From the NCBI GenBank assembly GCA_963779685.1, contig CAVZZG010000003.1, positions 2,356,001-2,420,000 on the forward strand: a stretch of 64,000 nt of DNA. The letters run 5' to 3'. The first letter of the stretch is position 1. Each line of letters opens with the position of its first letter. The stretch is from CAVZZG01 sp963779685. Lineage in GTDB: Bacteria; Actinomycetota; Thermoleophilia; Gaiellales; F1-60-MAGs149. Below are positions 45,362 through 53,914 of this stretch, piece by piece. The notes below the pieces were generated by a model. The model was not told the origin of the DNA. It saw only the letters and a program-made list of their open reading frames with translations, and made no database searches. Both the position numbers and the translations under genes were made by a program.

Positions 45362-46279
45362 TCAGACGAATTCGAGGTGGACGGGCCCGGCGGCGAGCGG
45401 GACCGTGACGGGGATGGGGCCATGGGCGGGGATGCCGGTGGCGGAGTACGCGAGCTGGTAGGTGCCGGGCGCGAGACCGTCGAACGCGAACTCCCCGGAC
45501 GGGTTGGTGGAGGCCCGCGCGCGGTGGACACCGCCGGGCTCGAGCAGGTCGACGCGGGCGCCCGCGACGGGCAGCGGCGCGAGGTTGTGCGGCGGGCGGG
45601 CGTCGAGCACGATCCCGCCGACGACGAGCAGCCGCTCCCGCGCGACAGGCGGCGCGATCGGGTCCTCGCCGATCCCGAAGTCCGCCAGGATCGTGTCGAC
45701 GATGCCGCCGATGTGATCGGGCTGGTAGACGATCGGCGCCGTGACCAGCAGGTTGATGGCGGGCTTCCAGGCCTGCGGCCGGCCCATCGTGCCCCAGAAC
45801 TCGGCCAGCCGCGGGAAGCCGTCGGGCGGCGCGATCCGGGTCGGCAGGTCGCCGCGCAGCTCCTCCGGCAGCGCCATGATCTCCGCGTACGACAGCAGCC
45901 TGGTGGCCGAGATCGGCGCCGTCCGGTAGAGCATCGCGAGCACCGCTCCGAGCAGGGCGTGCTCGGCCTCGGTGGCGAACACGAGCGGCGTGTCCTTGGC
46001 GTGGCTCCAGGCCGTGATGACGTAGTGCAGTCGCACCCGCTCGGGCGCGGTCGTCGCGAAGGCGACGCCTTCGGTGTACTCGATGTGCCGCGCATTCGAT
46101 CGCAGGGCGCGGTCCTCGGCGATCTCCGCCAGGTAGACGTTGAGGCTGACTCCCTGCACGCTGCCGACCCGCGTGCGCCAGTCCTGATCCGGCGGCTGGA
46201 ACCCGATCTGCTGGTCGGTCAGGCCGGGGACGACGGCGAGCAGCCCGAGCCGGAGGATGCGGTCGACGAGGTGGATCAC
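45362..46279 (-). CDS. DUF4255 (Pvc16-like) tail terminator with C-terminal carboxypeptidase-regulatory-like domain
   Basis: 305 residues. The DUF4255 part (about 1-200) contains GFQPPDQDWRTRVGSVQGVS, LNVYLAEIAEDRALRSN and RVRLHYVITAWS; this cap protein ends the tube and sheath. The last 90 residues (APLPVAGARVDLLEPG, TNPSGEFAFDGLAPGTYQLA) form a CarboxypepD_reg-like beta-sandwich, common as an added head-end decoration. The GTG overlaps the ATPase stop (GTGA). Confidence 0.88.
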   Translation of the reverse strand: MIHLVDRILRLGLLAVVPGLTDQQIGFQPPDQDWRTRVGSVQGVSLNVYLAEIAEDRALRSNARHIEYTEGVAFATTAPERVRLHYVITAWSHAKDTPLVFATEAEHALLGAVLAMLYRTAPISATRLLSYAEIMALPEELRGDLPTRIAPPDGFPRLAEFWGTMGRPQAWKPAINLLVTAPIVYQPDHIGGIVDTILADFGIGEDPIAPPVARERLLVVGGIVLDARPPHNLAPLPVAGARVDLLEPGGVHRARASTNPSGEFAFDGLAPGTYQLAYSATGIPAHGPIPVTVPLAAGPVHLEFV

Positions 46280-48204
46280 GTCGGCACCTCCACCGGCTCG
46301 ACCCAGCCGAGCTTGGCCCGCTCGAGGGCGATAGCCCCCCGCACGTGGTCGTCGCCGATGACGCCGCCGTCGGCCGCCGCGAGGTGTGCGGCATGCAGGG
46401 CGGCGTTGGTGATGTTGGCGCCGGAGAGGAGGTACTCGTCAGCGAGCGCGATCGGATCCAAATCGCCAACCGGGGCCACGGCTGGCCACGCGCCCTCCCA
46501 CAGCCGGCGGCGCAGCTCGGCGTCGGGGAACGGGAAGTGCACCGTAAACGTGAGGCGGCGGGCGAAGGCGTCGTCGAGATGGCGCAGCAGGTTGGTGGAC
46601 AGCACCGCCACCCCGTCGTAGGTCTCCATCCGCTGGAGCAGGTAGGCGACCTCGAGGTTGGCGTAGCGGTCGTGGGCGTCCTGCACCTCGCTGCGCCTGC
46701 CAAACAGCGCGTCCGCCTCGTCGAACAGCAGCATCGCCGCCGATGCCTCGGCCGCCTCGAACACCGCGTCGAGGTTCTTCTCGGTCTCCCCGATGTACTT
46801 CGAGACGACCCGGGCGAGGTCGATGCGCCAGAGCGGCAGGTCGAGCTCGGCCGCGACCACCTCCGCAGCCATCGACTTGCCGGTGCCGCTGGGACCGGCG
46901 AACAGGGCGGACACGCCGAGCGCGCCGCGCCGCCCCCCGAAACCCCACTCGTCGCGAACGCGGCTGCGGTGGGCTACCCGGTCGATCAGGCCGCGGAGCT
47001 GTGCGACGACCCGGTCGGGGAGCACGAGATCGGGGAGGGTCGCCCGGGGCTCGATGGCCGTGGCGAGATGCGCCAGGCGGTGGCGGGCGGCGTGGCGCGC
47101 CGCGGCGGCGACGTCCTTCATGGTGACCGGGCGACCCTCGCCGCGCGCGGTGTTCCGGGCGAGCTCGGCGGTGCGCTGGATACCGGCGGCGTCGAGCAGC
47201 AGACGGGCTGCGGCAGCCCGCGCCACCGCACCCGGGCCGAGCACGGACTCCCACAGGACGCGGCGGCCCGCGCTGGTCAGCCGGGGCACGACCAGGACCG
47301 AGAGATCGCCGGCGGCGTCGGTGATGGCCGGCCCGGGATGCCCCTCGACGCCGCGTGGATCGCCTTCCACGTGGAGCACGGCCCCGCGCAGCAGCGCCTC
47401 GCGGCGGGCGCCGGCGCGGCGCGCCGGGGCGTCGGGCGAGGCCGGGTCGAGCGTGACTGAAAGCAGCGGGGCGCCGAGCCGCGCGGCCAGGCCCGCCGCG
47501 ACGCGGCGGCGCACCTCCGCGTCGCCGCCGGCGAGCCCGAGGTGGGGCGGCCAATCGTCGTCGCAGAGCCGGTCCCACCCGGCCTCCATGGGCGCAAGCT
47601 GATGCGCGTCGAGGCCCGACGGAAGCGGTGGGACGATGCGCGCGCCGGGGAGCCGCTCGTCGAGCGTGTCCTCGCCGAGCACCCACGCGACCAGGCCGGG
47701 CGTCGCGAGCAGCGGCTCGCCGAGGGCCGGCGTCGATGACGGCTGCGGCCGCTCGATCAGGCCGAGCTGCACGAGTGGGGCGCTGGCCGCGAGGCGGCTC
47801 GCCCCGGCCAGGCGCTGGTCGAGGTCGCCGACCAGGAGCCGCAGCGCGAGGTCGATCGTCGGCCGCTCCATCGCGATGTCGTCGTTGAGGTACGCGAAGG
47901 CGCGGCCGAGCCGCGGCTCGAGGTCGGGGACGAGGGCGAGCACGACGAGGGCGTGATCGAGCGGCTCGAGGCCGAAGCAGCGGACGAGTCCGAGGGAGTC
48001 GTCCCGGGCCAGCTCGTCGGCCGCGGCCGCGTCGTGCACTGCGACGCCGGGCGCGGCGGCGGCGATCGCGTCGGCCGGGGTCAGGTACAGGCTGCGAAAG
48101 CGGTCCGCCGGGTCGTGGCCGGTCGCCTCGATCACGGCCAGCACGGCGGTACCGAGCAGGCGCTCGACGCGGCGGACGAGCGCGACCACGGGCGCGTCAG
48201 CCAA
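46276..48204 (-). CDS. eCIS AAA+ ATPase (Pvc15/CDC48-like)
   Basis: 642 residues. Walker A GPSGTGKSMAA at about 437-447, Walker B MLLFDEADALFG at about 491-502, sensor-1 region VLSTNLLRHLDDAF and arginine fingers (ARRLTF). The N-terminal half contains a degenerate ATPase copy or winged helix region. The TTG at 48204 has GGGAGGAG upstream and overlaps the previous stop by eight bases. This ATPase is conserved in nearly all eCIS; a role in cargo unfolding or loading is proposed in the literature. Confidence 0.9.
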   Translation of the reverse strand: MADAPVVALVRRVERLLGTAVLAVIEATGHDPADRFRSLYLTPADAIAAAAPGVAVHDAAAADELARDDSLGLVRCFGLEPLDHALVVLALVPDLEPRLGRAFAYLNDDIAMERPTIDLALRLLVGDLDQRLAGASRLAASAPLVQLGLIERPQPSSTPALGEPLLATPGLVAWVLGEDTLDERLPGARIVPPLPSGLDAHQLAPMEAGWDRLCDDDWPPHLGLAGGDAEVRRRVAAGLAARLGAPLLSVTLDPASPDAPARRAGARREALLRGAVLHVEGDPRGVEGHPGPAITDAAGDLSVLVVPRLTSAGRRVLWESVLGPGAVARAAAARLLLDAAGIQRTAELARNTARGEGRPVTMKDVAAAARHAARHRLAHLATAIEPRATLPDLVLPDRVVAQLRGLIDRVAHRSRVRDEWGFGGRRGALGVSALFAGPSGTGKSMAAEVVAAELDLPLWRIDLARVVSKYIGETEKNLDAVFEAAEASAAMLLFDEADALFGRRSEVQDAHDRYANLEVAYLLQRMETYDGVAVLSTNLLRHLDDAFARRLTFTVHFPFPDAELRRRLWEGAWPAVAPVGDLDPIALADEYLLSGANITNAALHAAHLAAADGGVIGDDHVRGAIALERAKLGWVEPVEVPT

Positions 48205-48571
48205 ACCGCTCCTCCCACGTCGGCGACGCCGTCACGGCCGCCGCGAGCGAGTCGTCGGTGAGCTCGACCGGGTCGTGCCGGCGGGGCGCGAGCATCGAGA
48301 CCGCCAGCGTCCGGCCGTGCCGCTCGACGCCGAGGATGACGGCATCCGGCTGCGTCCGCAGGTAGTCGCGCTCCCACCCGCGGCCGGCCTTCGGCTCGGC
48401 CACGATCACGATCGGCGGCGGCGATCCCGGGCCCGCGGGGCGGAACGACGCCTCGCTCGGCACGATCTCGGCGTCGACGTCGGCGAGCGTGCGGTGGACG
48501 AGGTCGCGGACGAGCTGCGGCATCTCGCCCACGAGCACCTGCGGGCGCATCCGCTGGTGGTCCTCGGGCAT
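48197..48571 (-). CDS. pseudo-receiver-like small protein heading the eCIS operon
   Basis: About 124 residues. RPQVLVGEMPQLVRDLVHRT is close to strand 1 and helix 1 of response-regulator receivers, and QPDAVILGVERHGRTLAV to strand 3 and the following loop, but the acidic pocket is missing and there is no output domain. ATG 48571 is used; ATG 48550 is equally possible. It overlaps the ATPase start by eight bases. Proteins like this are often the first gene of actinobacterial eCIS operons; a regulatory or assembly-checkpoint role is guessed. Confidence 0.6.
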   Translation of the reverse strand: MPEDHQRMRPQVLVGEMPQLVRDLVHRTLADVDAEIVPSEASFRPAGPGSPPPIVIVAEPKAGRGWERDYLRTQPDAVILGVERHGRTLAVSMLAPRRHDPVELTDDSLAAAVTASPTWEERFG

Positions 48572-48666
48572 CCGACCGATGGTCGCGGCGCTCGTCCGCC
48601 GGCGACTGGCCCGGCCGGGCTCCATTCGGCCTATCTCCGGCGTGGACCGTCCATGGACCGTTCGGG

Positions 48667-49293
48667 CTACAGCGAGCGCAGGAGCGCCGCCGCCTCGCCG
48701 CGGCGCGCCACCTGGAGCTTCTGCAGGATGTGGTGCACGTGGTTCTTGACGGTCGCCGGCTCGACGCACAGCAACGTGGCGATCTCCTTGTTGCTGTGGC
48801 CGCGGGCGATGAGGGCCGCCACCTCGCGCTCGCGGGCGGTCAACTCGGCGTCGGAGCGCAGCGCCCGGCCGGGGCCGAACTGCTCGAACAGCAGCGCTGC
48901 GACGCTCGGCGGGCAGAGGGTCTCGCCGCGGGCGGCGCAGGCGACCGCGCGGACGACGTCGTCCAGCGGCTGCGAGGGCGAGACGAATGCGCGGACACCG
49001 AGCGCGGCGGCCGCGATGACGACCGTCTGGCTGACGGCGAGCACGAGACCGAGCACCGGAGTCGCCGGCGCGGCGGAGCGCAGGTCGCCGAGGCCGGCCG
49101 CCGACTGCTCGTCGAGCTCGACCACGAGGACGTCCATCGCGCCCAGCGCCAGGCGGTGCGCGTCACCAAAGCCCACGGCGCGGATTCGTGCCTCGGGATG
49201 CGCGCGACCAACGGCCGCAGCGACTCCATCCCGCAAGAACCGTACGTCACCGATGACGAGAATCTCGCGCACAGAATGGATCGGGGACGCCAC
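48667..49293 (-). CDS. LuxR/NarL-type regulator with degenerate receiver, upstream of eCIS
   Basis: About 208 residues. The C-terminal HTH (ELTAREREVAALIARGHSNK, then ATLLCVEPATVKNHVHHILQ) is typical NarL/FixJ. The receiver retains GD near strand 1 but has Glu where the phosphorylated Asp should be (DVLVVEL) and Ser in place of the Lys (RAFVSPSQP), so it probably works without phosphorylation or is locked on. GTG 49293 is a plausible start; TTG 49320 and GTG 49272 are others. It lies 95 bases from the eCIS operon on the same strand, so it may be its activator. Confidence 0.75.
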   Translation of the reverse strand: MASPIHSVREILVIGDVRFLRDGVAAAVGRAHPEARIRAVGFGDAHRLALGAMDVLVVELDEQSAAGLGDLRSAAPATPVLGLVLAVSQTVVIAAAALGVRAFVSPSQPLDDVVRAVACAARGETLCPPSVAALLFEQFGPGRALRSDAELTAREREVAALIARGHSNKEIATLLCVEPATVKNHVHHILQKLQVARRGEAAALLRSL

Positions 49294-49507
49294 TGTTCGC
49301 CCGGACCGGGCGCCCGTCAAGGGGATTCAAACGAGGCTAGAGGAGGTTCCGAGGGGACCGGCGCAAGATTTTGCAAACCCGCAACACAGGCTTCACCCGC
49401 CCGCAACGGCGCCGCGGCTCGCCCACTCGTTGGCCGGTGTCCCCCGGCCGCTTCGGCGACGTTCGTCGACGGCGACGAAGATGCTCAAGCTCGCGTCCCG
49501 GCACGGC

Positions 49508-49523
49508 CCGCCGGATCCGGCGG
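49508..49523. terminator. 16-bp palindromic GC hairpin after the secreted TIG protein gene
   Basis: CCGCCGGATCCGGCGG is a perfect palindrome (stem CCGCCG/CGGCGG with a GATC loop) located 11-26 bases past the stop codon of the minus-strand gene ending at 49534. Position and stability suit a terminator; no T-run follows. Confidence 0.4.
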
Positions 49524-49533
49524 CGGCTTGTTG

Positions 49534-52146
49534 CTACGGCAGCTCGGCGAGCCCGTCGATGGTCACCCCGCGCAGGCCGGGCTTCTCGACTCGCAACTCG
49601 AGAGACCGGCCGGTCGTGCGGACGTGCAGCAGCACCGTCGCCTGCGTCGCGCGGCGCGCGGCGGTGCGTACCCGTGCGACGCGCTTGCCGTTGACGTAGA
49701 CGCCCAGGACACCGCCGCCGGGCAGCTTGGTGACGAGCAGCGCGAGCGCCCGTCCCGACGCCTTCGCCAGCACCAGCCGCGCACCCTTGGTATGCGAGGT
49801 GCTGGCGGTGTGGCGATACGCGCGCGCCGACTTGACACGCGTCCAGGAACCGTGGGCCGCCAGCGTGCGGTCATCGGTCGGGAGCGTCAGGCAGTGCGGA
49901 GCCGACCAGGCGGACGCGTGCCCGGCGCTGTTCAACGTCTGCACCCGGAAGCAGTAGCTGTAGCCGGGCTTCGCACCGGTCATCGTCGCGGACGCAGTGA
50001 GGTGGCGCGTCCCCCAGTCGGCGTACGCGCCGAGCGGAGAGCCGGGCTTCTTCACCGCGCGCTGGATCAGATACGAGATCGTGTCGCCACTCGTCGCCGG
50101 GCCGGTCCACTGCACCGGGAAGGACGCGGACGTGGTCACGGCCAGGTCGGCGCCTGCCACCTTCGGCGTTCCTGGGGTGGACGAGCACGGGTCGCCGGGG
50201 GCAAGGCCGCCGTCGGTGAGCGCGACGTCGTCGATGTTCGGCCCGCGCATGCCGGCGGTCAGCGATCGCAGCTCGACGGTCACGGTGGCGCCGCACGCTG
50301 TCGCGGTGAGGGTCTCGGGTGCCCAGCCCAGGGCGTCGTTGGCGTGGCCGGTCGTGTCGAAGTCGTAGTCGGAGACGAGCGCGCCGAGTGAGGCACGTAC
50401 CCGCTTCACGACCGGGTCGCCGTTCGGGTTGCCGGCGACCGCGAAGGTCAGCGTGTAGGAGTGGCCCGGGATCGTGGTGACGGTCTGTCTGATCGCGGCC
50501 GGCCCGGAGGTGGCGTCACGGTTGCCGTTGAGATCGATGAACTGGCGGCCCGCCGCGGCGACGGCCTGGTTGGGGCCGACGACGTCGATGGCGTTGCCGA
50601 CCACCTCCCAGGGACCGAACTGTCCCGGGTCGATGGTCAGGAAGTCCTGGGTACTCGGAAATCCGCCGCCGCCCTCGAGTCCACCGTTGGCGAGGAGGTT
50701 CCCGGCGGGTGGGACGTACGTGAACTGCGCCGACGGATTGGGTGCCGAAGGGCCGTCGGAGGTGCGGGCGACGATGTCGGCCACGCCGACGCCGGGGGGT
50801 GCGACGAGGGTGCAGTCGGTTGCCGTGCAGGTGACGTCGGTGACGGGCACCAACCCGAAGTCCACCTCCGTGATGGCCGCGAGGTTCTGGCCGTGAACGG
50901 TGACCGGCGTGCCACCGGCCTCCGGGCCGGTCGCCGGGTCGATCGAGGTGACGGCGGGCGCCCAGGCGTCGAGCTCGTCCGCGGACGCTCGTTCGTCGGC
51001 GGACCCGGCGGACAGCGCGGCGAACAACGATCCGGGCAGGTCCGTGTCGGCCGCCAGGCCGACCTGGACCTGCGACCAGTGCAGCATCGTGTCGTCCGGG
51101 TAGCCGGCGATCGGAGCGCTCCAGCCCGCCGAGTCGAGAGCCGTCGCCACGGCCGGGGTCGGCCCCTGGTCGATCCAGTTCTGGACGGCGGTCTGCAGCG
51201 TTGCCGGGCTGAATGTGACGTCGCTCTCTCCGGCACCGGTCAGCGCCGCACTGAGGCCATCCTGGATGTCGGCGAGCTCGCGCAACCGCTGGGCCAGGGA
51301 GTGGGCGAACGCGGTCGCGGCGATCGCCTGGGTGTCCTGCCACTGGAGGTCGCCGGCGTTCACGGCCCCCTGCCATCGATCGAGCGCCTGCGCCAGGGCC
51401 ACGCTCTGCTCACGGACACGGGCCTGGGCCTCGAGCAGCCCGTTCAGGATCGGGACCGCACCGGCGGTGAAACCGTCGGCCGCGCTGAGGACCGGCGGGT
51501 TGTACGGCACCACCTGCACGACGGTGTTGTACGCCGCATCGGGGGGATCGCTGACGGCGAGACCGATGCCTCCACCCGTGATCCCGAGGACCGCACCAGC
51601 CAGCGCCCAGCCCGGCGGCCCGGTCACCGCGCAGATGATCCCGCCGACCACTCCCAGTGCCGCACCGGCCTGGGCGGCGCGTGTCTTCCAGGGCTTTCCC
51701 CAGAGCATCGTTACCGGGTCGCGGCACTCGAACGCCGTGATCGCCTCGTCCTGCGCAAGTCCCAGGCTCGGATCGCTCCACTGGGTGGTGATCGTGATCA
51801 GCCCCGCGCCCAGGCACACGCCTCGCTCGCCGTACCGGACGTTCAGTGCACCGGGGACAGCGACGAGCCCGTGCTCGACCGTCGCCGGACCGGCGACGAT
51901 GAAGACCACCTCTGCCACCGTCGGGGCGGTCTCGAACTTGGCCTGTGCGACGACACCGAAATGCGCCCGGCCGTCGCTGTCCAGCGCGCTCATCGTGTTC
52001 ACGGTGGGCGTCTTGGCGATGACGCTATTGGCGAGCGCCGTGCCCGGCACCGCGCCGACGAACGCCGCCGTCAGGAAGGCAATTCTGAGCGAGCGACGTC
52101 GCCAAACGGACGCACGCGAACACGAGGGGGCGGTCTGGGACGTCAA
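49534..52146 (-). CDS. large secreted protein with TIG, choice-of-anchor and Fn3-like domains
   Basis: About 870 residues from a TTG at 52146. A signal peptide is clear (SLRIAFLTAAFVGAVPGTAL ending in ANS). A middle with two hydrophobic Gly-rich stretches (about 165-215, AALGVVGGIICAVTG) is followed by an IPT/TIG domain (SIDPATGPEAGGTPVTVHGQ), an anchor-type galactose-binding domain (NLLANGGLEGGGGF, RQFIDLNGNRDATS) and a fibronectin-III-like domain (SYLIQRAVKKPGSPLGAYAD, YSYCFRVQTLNSAGHAS). The C-terminus is another beta-sandwich. It should be a surface or secreted adhesin-like protein. The start is uncertain; the open frame reaches farther but only as shadow text. Confidence 0.68.
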   Translation of the reverse strand: MTSQTAPSCSRASVWRRRSLRIAFLTAAFVGAVPGTALANSVIAKTPTVNTMSALDSDGRAHFGVVAQAKFETAPTVAEVVFIVAGPATVEHGLVAVPGALNVRYGERGVCLGAGLITITTQWSDPSLGLAQDEAITAFECRDPVTMLWGKPWKTRAAQAGAALGVVGGIICAVTGPPGWALAGAVLGITGGGIGLAVSDPPDAAYNTVVQVVPYNPPVLSAADGFTAGAVPILNGLLEAQARVREQSVALAQALDRWQGAVNAGDLQWQDTQAIAATAFAHSLAQRLRELADIQDGLSAALTGAGESDVTFSPATLQTAVQNWIDQGPTPAVATALDSAGWSAPIAGYPDDTMLHWSQVQVGLAADTDLPGSLFAALSAGSADERASADELDAWAPAVTSIDPATGPEAGGTPVTVHGQNLAAITEVDFGLVPVTDVTCTATDCTLVAPPGVGVADIVARTSDGPSAPNPSAQFTYVPPAGNLLANGGLEGGGGFPSTQDFLTIDPGQFGPWEVVGNAIDVVGPNQAVAAAGRQFIDLNGNRDATSGPAAIRQTVTTIPGHSYTLTFAVAGNPNGDPVVKRVRASLGALVSDYDFDTTGHANDALGWAPETLTATACGATVTVELRSLTAGMRGPNIDDVALTDGGLAPGDPCSSTPGTPKVAGADLAVTTSASFPVQWTGPATSGDTISYLIQRAVKKPGSPLGAYADWGTRHLTASATMTGAKPGYSYCFRVQTLNSAGHASAWSAPHCLTLPTDDRTLAAHGSWTRVKSARAYRHTASTSHTKGARLVLAKASGRALALLVTKLPGGGVLGVYVNGKRVARVRTAARRATQATVLLHVRTTGRSLELRVEKPGLRGVTIDGLAELP

Positions 52147-52567
52147 GGCGAGAGCTCCGGTCGTCGCGGTCGGAATCGAGCCGGCGCAGTCTAGACGCCG
52201 GATCACGCGACCCACCCGGTAGGCGGAATACCTGAGCCAGACTGGGTTCCGCGGGGTGCGAGCTCGGTATCCGCCGGCTGTTCCAGATCCCTCGGCGGCC
52301 CGACTGCGGCGAGCAGACCACGACGCACGCGCGCCTCGAGCGGCGTCCCGAGCAGGTCGGCGAGCGCTCGCGCTGCGTTCGGCGCCTGAGGAATCGGGCA
52401 CGATCAACCTACACCATCTCCCGAGCCGAGCCCCACCCTGAACCTGCCGACGCCGCGCCGCCAGGGGAACCAAGCGGTCCCGATGCCGGTACTCGCCTCG
52501 TGGTCGATCGACCGAAGCCCCGCAGTGCACCCCGAAGCCATCATCCGTGGCGTCCGAGCGCCGACTG
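52147..52567. other. divergent intergenic region with possible ECF-type promoter
   Basis: 421 bases between two divergent genes. No gene-like frame is seen on either strand. GGAACC at 52466-52471 resembles an ECF -35 element, with GGTACTC starting about 16 bases later as a weak -10 candidate; if real, it would drive the sigma-factor operon autoregulated from here. Low confidence. Confidence 0.3.
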
Positions 52568-53107
52568 ATGGACGAGCAGGATCTCGTCCGACGCGTCCGC
52601 GGCGGCGATCTGCACGCGTACCGCGAGTTGATCGCGCTCCACGACCGCGCCGCGTTCCGGCTGGCGTACGTCATCACCGGCCAGCGCGAGGACGCCGAGG
52701 ACGCGTGCCAAGAGGCGTTCCTCGCCGCCTACCGGTCGATCCACCGGTTCCGGAGCGGTGAGCCGTTCCGGAACTGGGTACTGACGATCGTGGCGAACAA
52801 GGCGCGCGATCGGAGGCGCGTGGCGAGCCGCGCGGGTCGAGTTGAGTTCTCCCTTCTCCCGGAGGAGCTCGAGACGACCGGGGACAGTGTCGAGGCGGAG
52901 GCGATCCGTGGCGACCAGCGTGGTGAACTGCTGCGCGCGCTCGCCGCGATGCAGGAGCAGGACCGGCTGGTGATCGCCTGCCGCTACTTCCTCGACCTGT
53001 CGGAGCGGGACACCGCCGCGCTCCTCGACGTCCCCAGCGGCACCGTCAAGTCGCGTCTGCATCGGGCCCTGACGCGCCTCGCCCTGACCCTGGAAGGAGC
53101 GACGTGA
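52568..53107 (+). CDS. ECF-family RNA polymerase sigma factor
   Basis: About 179 residues. Region 2 (LIALHDRAAFRLAYVITGQR, DAEDACQEAFLAAYRSI and FRNWVLTIVANKARDRRR) and region 4 (LSERDTAALLDVPSGTVKSR then LHRAL) are intact. ATG 52568 starts MDEQDLVRRVRGGD, the usual N-terminus; a GTG at 52547 would add seven residues. The stop overlaps the next gene's GTG (GTGA), so sigma and the membrane protein after it are coupled. Confidence 0.92.
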   Translation: MDEQDLVRRVRGGDLHAYRELIALHDRAAFRLAYVITGQREDAEDACQEAFLAAYRSIHRFRSGEPFRNWVLTIVANKARDRRRVASRAGRVEFSLLPEELETTGDSVEAEAIRGDQRGELLRALAAMQEQDRLVIACRYFLDLSERDTAALLDVPSGTVKSRLHRALTRLALTLEGAT

Positions 53108-53874
53108 CCGATCTCGAGCGACGGCTGCAGGATCTCGCCGGCGTGCTCGACGTCCCCCGGAGGGACGTCGCAAGTATCGTCATCGAGCAGATCATCGCCG
53201 ATGACCAGCCGGCCCTCGCCGACTCGGTGATGCGAATTCTGGTGCGCCGCCAGCGCCGGCGCCGGCTGCTGCTGGCACTGGTCGCCGCGATCGCCGTCGC
53301 CGCCCCCGTCACCGCTGCGGTCGTCAGGCACTGGACGATCGGTGGGACGACGATCACGCGCACCGGAACGCTACCGGCCGCCGCCTCCCCGACCCTGGCG
53401 ATCTTCGGCCAGCCGACCACGATCGACGACGCCCAGCGCACCGTCGCGTTCCCGATCCTCCGTCCAGCCCGATCGGCGCTTCCTGACCCGGTAGAGGTCC
53501 GTGCCGCAGCAAGCCCGCCCGGTGGGCGCGTGACGCTGCTCTACCCGGCCAGTGCGACGCTCCCGGCGCTGGGTGTGCCGAGCATCGGCGCCGCCCTGAC
53601 CGAACTTCGCGCCACAGTCGGCCCCGGCTTCTTCGACAAGATGATCACACCGGGTACCAAACTGACCACGTTCGAGATCGACGGGCGCCCGGCGATCTGG
53701 CTGAGCGGAGAGCCGCACGTGGTGATCTTCCACACGTCGGACGGGATCGACCAGGTCGAGACCGTGCAGCCCGCCGCAAACGTCCTGCTCTGGCAGCGCG
53801 GCTCGCTCCTCCTGAGGCTCGAGTCGCGGCTCGAGCTGGCCGGCGCGCTGCGCATCGCGCGGAGCGTGGGGTGA
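53104..53874 (+). CDS. anti-sigma-factor-like membrane protein
   Basis: 256 residues. A cytoplasmic N-terminus (1-55), basic RRQRRRR, one membrane helix (LLLALVAAIAVAAPVTAAVV, about 57-76) and a 175-residue outside domain with Gly/Pro turns (EIDGRPAIWLSGEPHVVIF). Coupling to the ECF sigma gene strongly suggests an anti-sigma partner, although the ZAS zinc motif is not present. The signal sensed outside is unknown. Confidence 0.72.
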   Translation: MTDLERRLQDLAGVLDVPRRDVASIVIEQIIADDQPALADSVMRILVRRQRRRRLLLALVAAIAVAAPVTAAVVRHWTIGGTTITRTGTLPAAASPTLAIFGQPTTIDDAQRTVAFPILRPARSALPDPVEVRAAASPPGGRVTLLYPASATLPALGVPSIGAALTELRATVGPGFFDKMITPGTKLTTFEIDGRPAIWLSGEPHVVIFHTSDGIDQVETVQPAANVLLWQRGSLLLRLESRLELAGALRIARSVG

Positions 53875-53914
53875 GGCACCCGTCCGTCCGCTCGCTCATC
53901 TATGGAGCCAGGTA

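Larger units (their letters stand above)
19253..48571 (-). other. extracellular contractile injection system (eCIS) gene cluster
   Basis: Nearly thirty kilobases on one strand, 25 genes, almost all overlapping by 1-4 bases or separated by less than 60. All core parts of a contractile phage-tail-like particle are present: sheath, tube, baseplate wedge proteins (two J-type, gp25), LysM protein, hub, spike, PAAR tip, DUF4255 terminator and CDC48-like ATPase. Head, packaging, lysis and T6SS membrane-complex genes are absent. This gene set is the recognised definition of Afp/PVC-like eCIS. DUF4157 proteins and a tyrosinase at the 3' end are candidate cargo. Expression is probably driven from the gap at 48572-48666. 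Confidence 0.9.

Noticed and set aside
42955..45408. 817-residue plus-strand open frame across the sheath gene
   Set aside because: It is antisense to sheath and tube genes, has Arg/His/Asp-rich shadow composition and no family motifs.
19253..48571. Reading the locus as a prophage or a T6SS
   Set aside because: No capsid, portal, terminase, lysis or integrase genes, and none of the TssJLM/TssK membrane-complex genes; DUF4255 and the CDC48-like ATPase point to eCIS.
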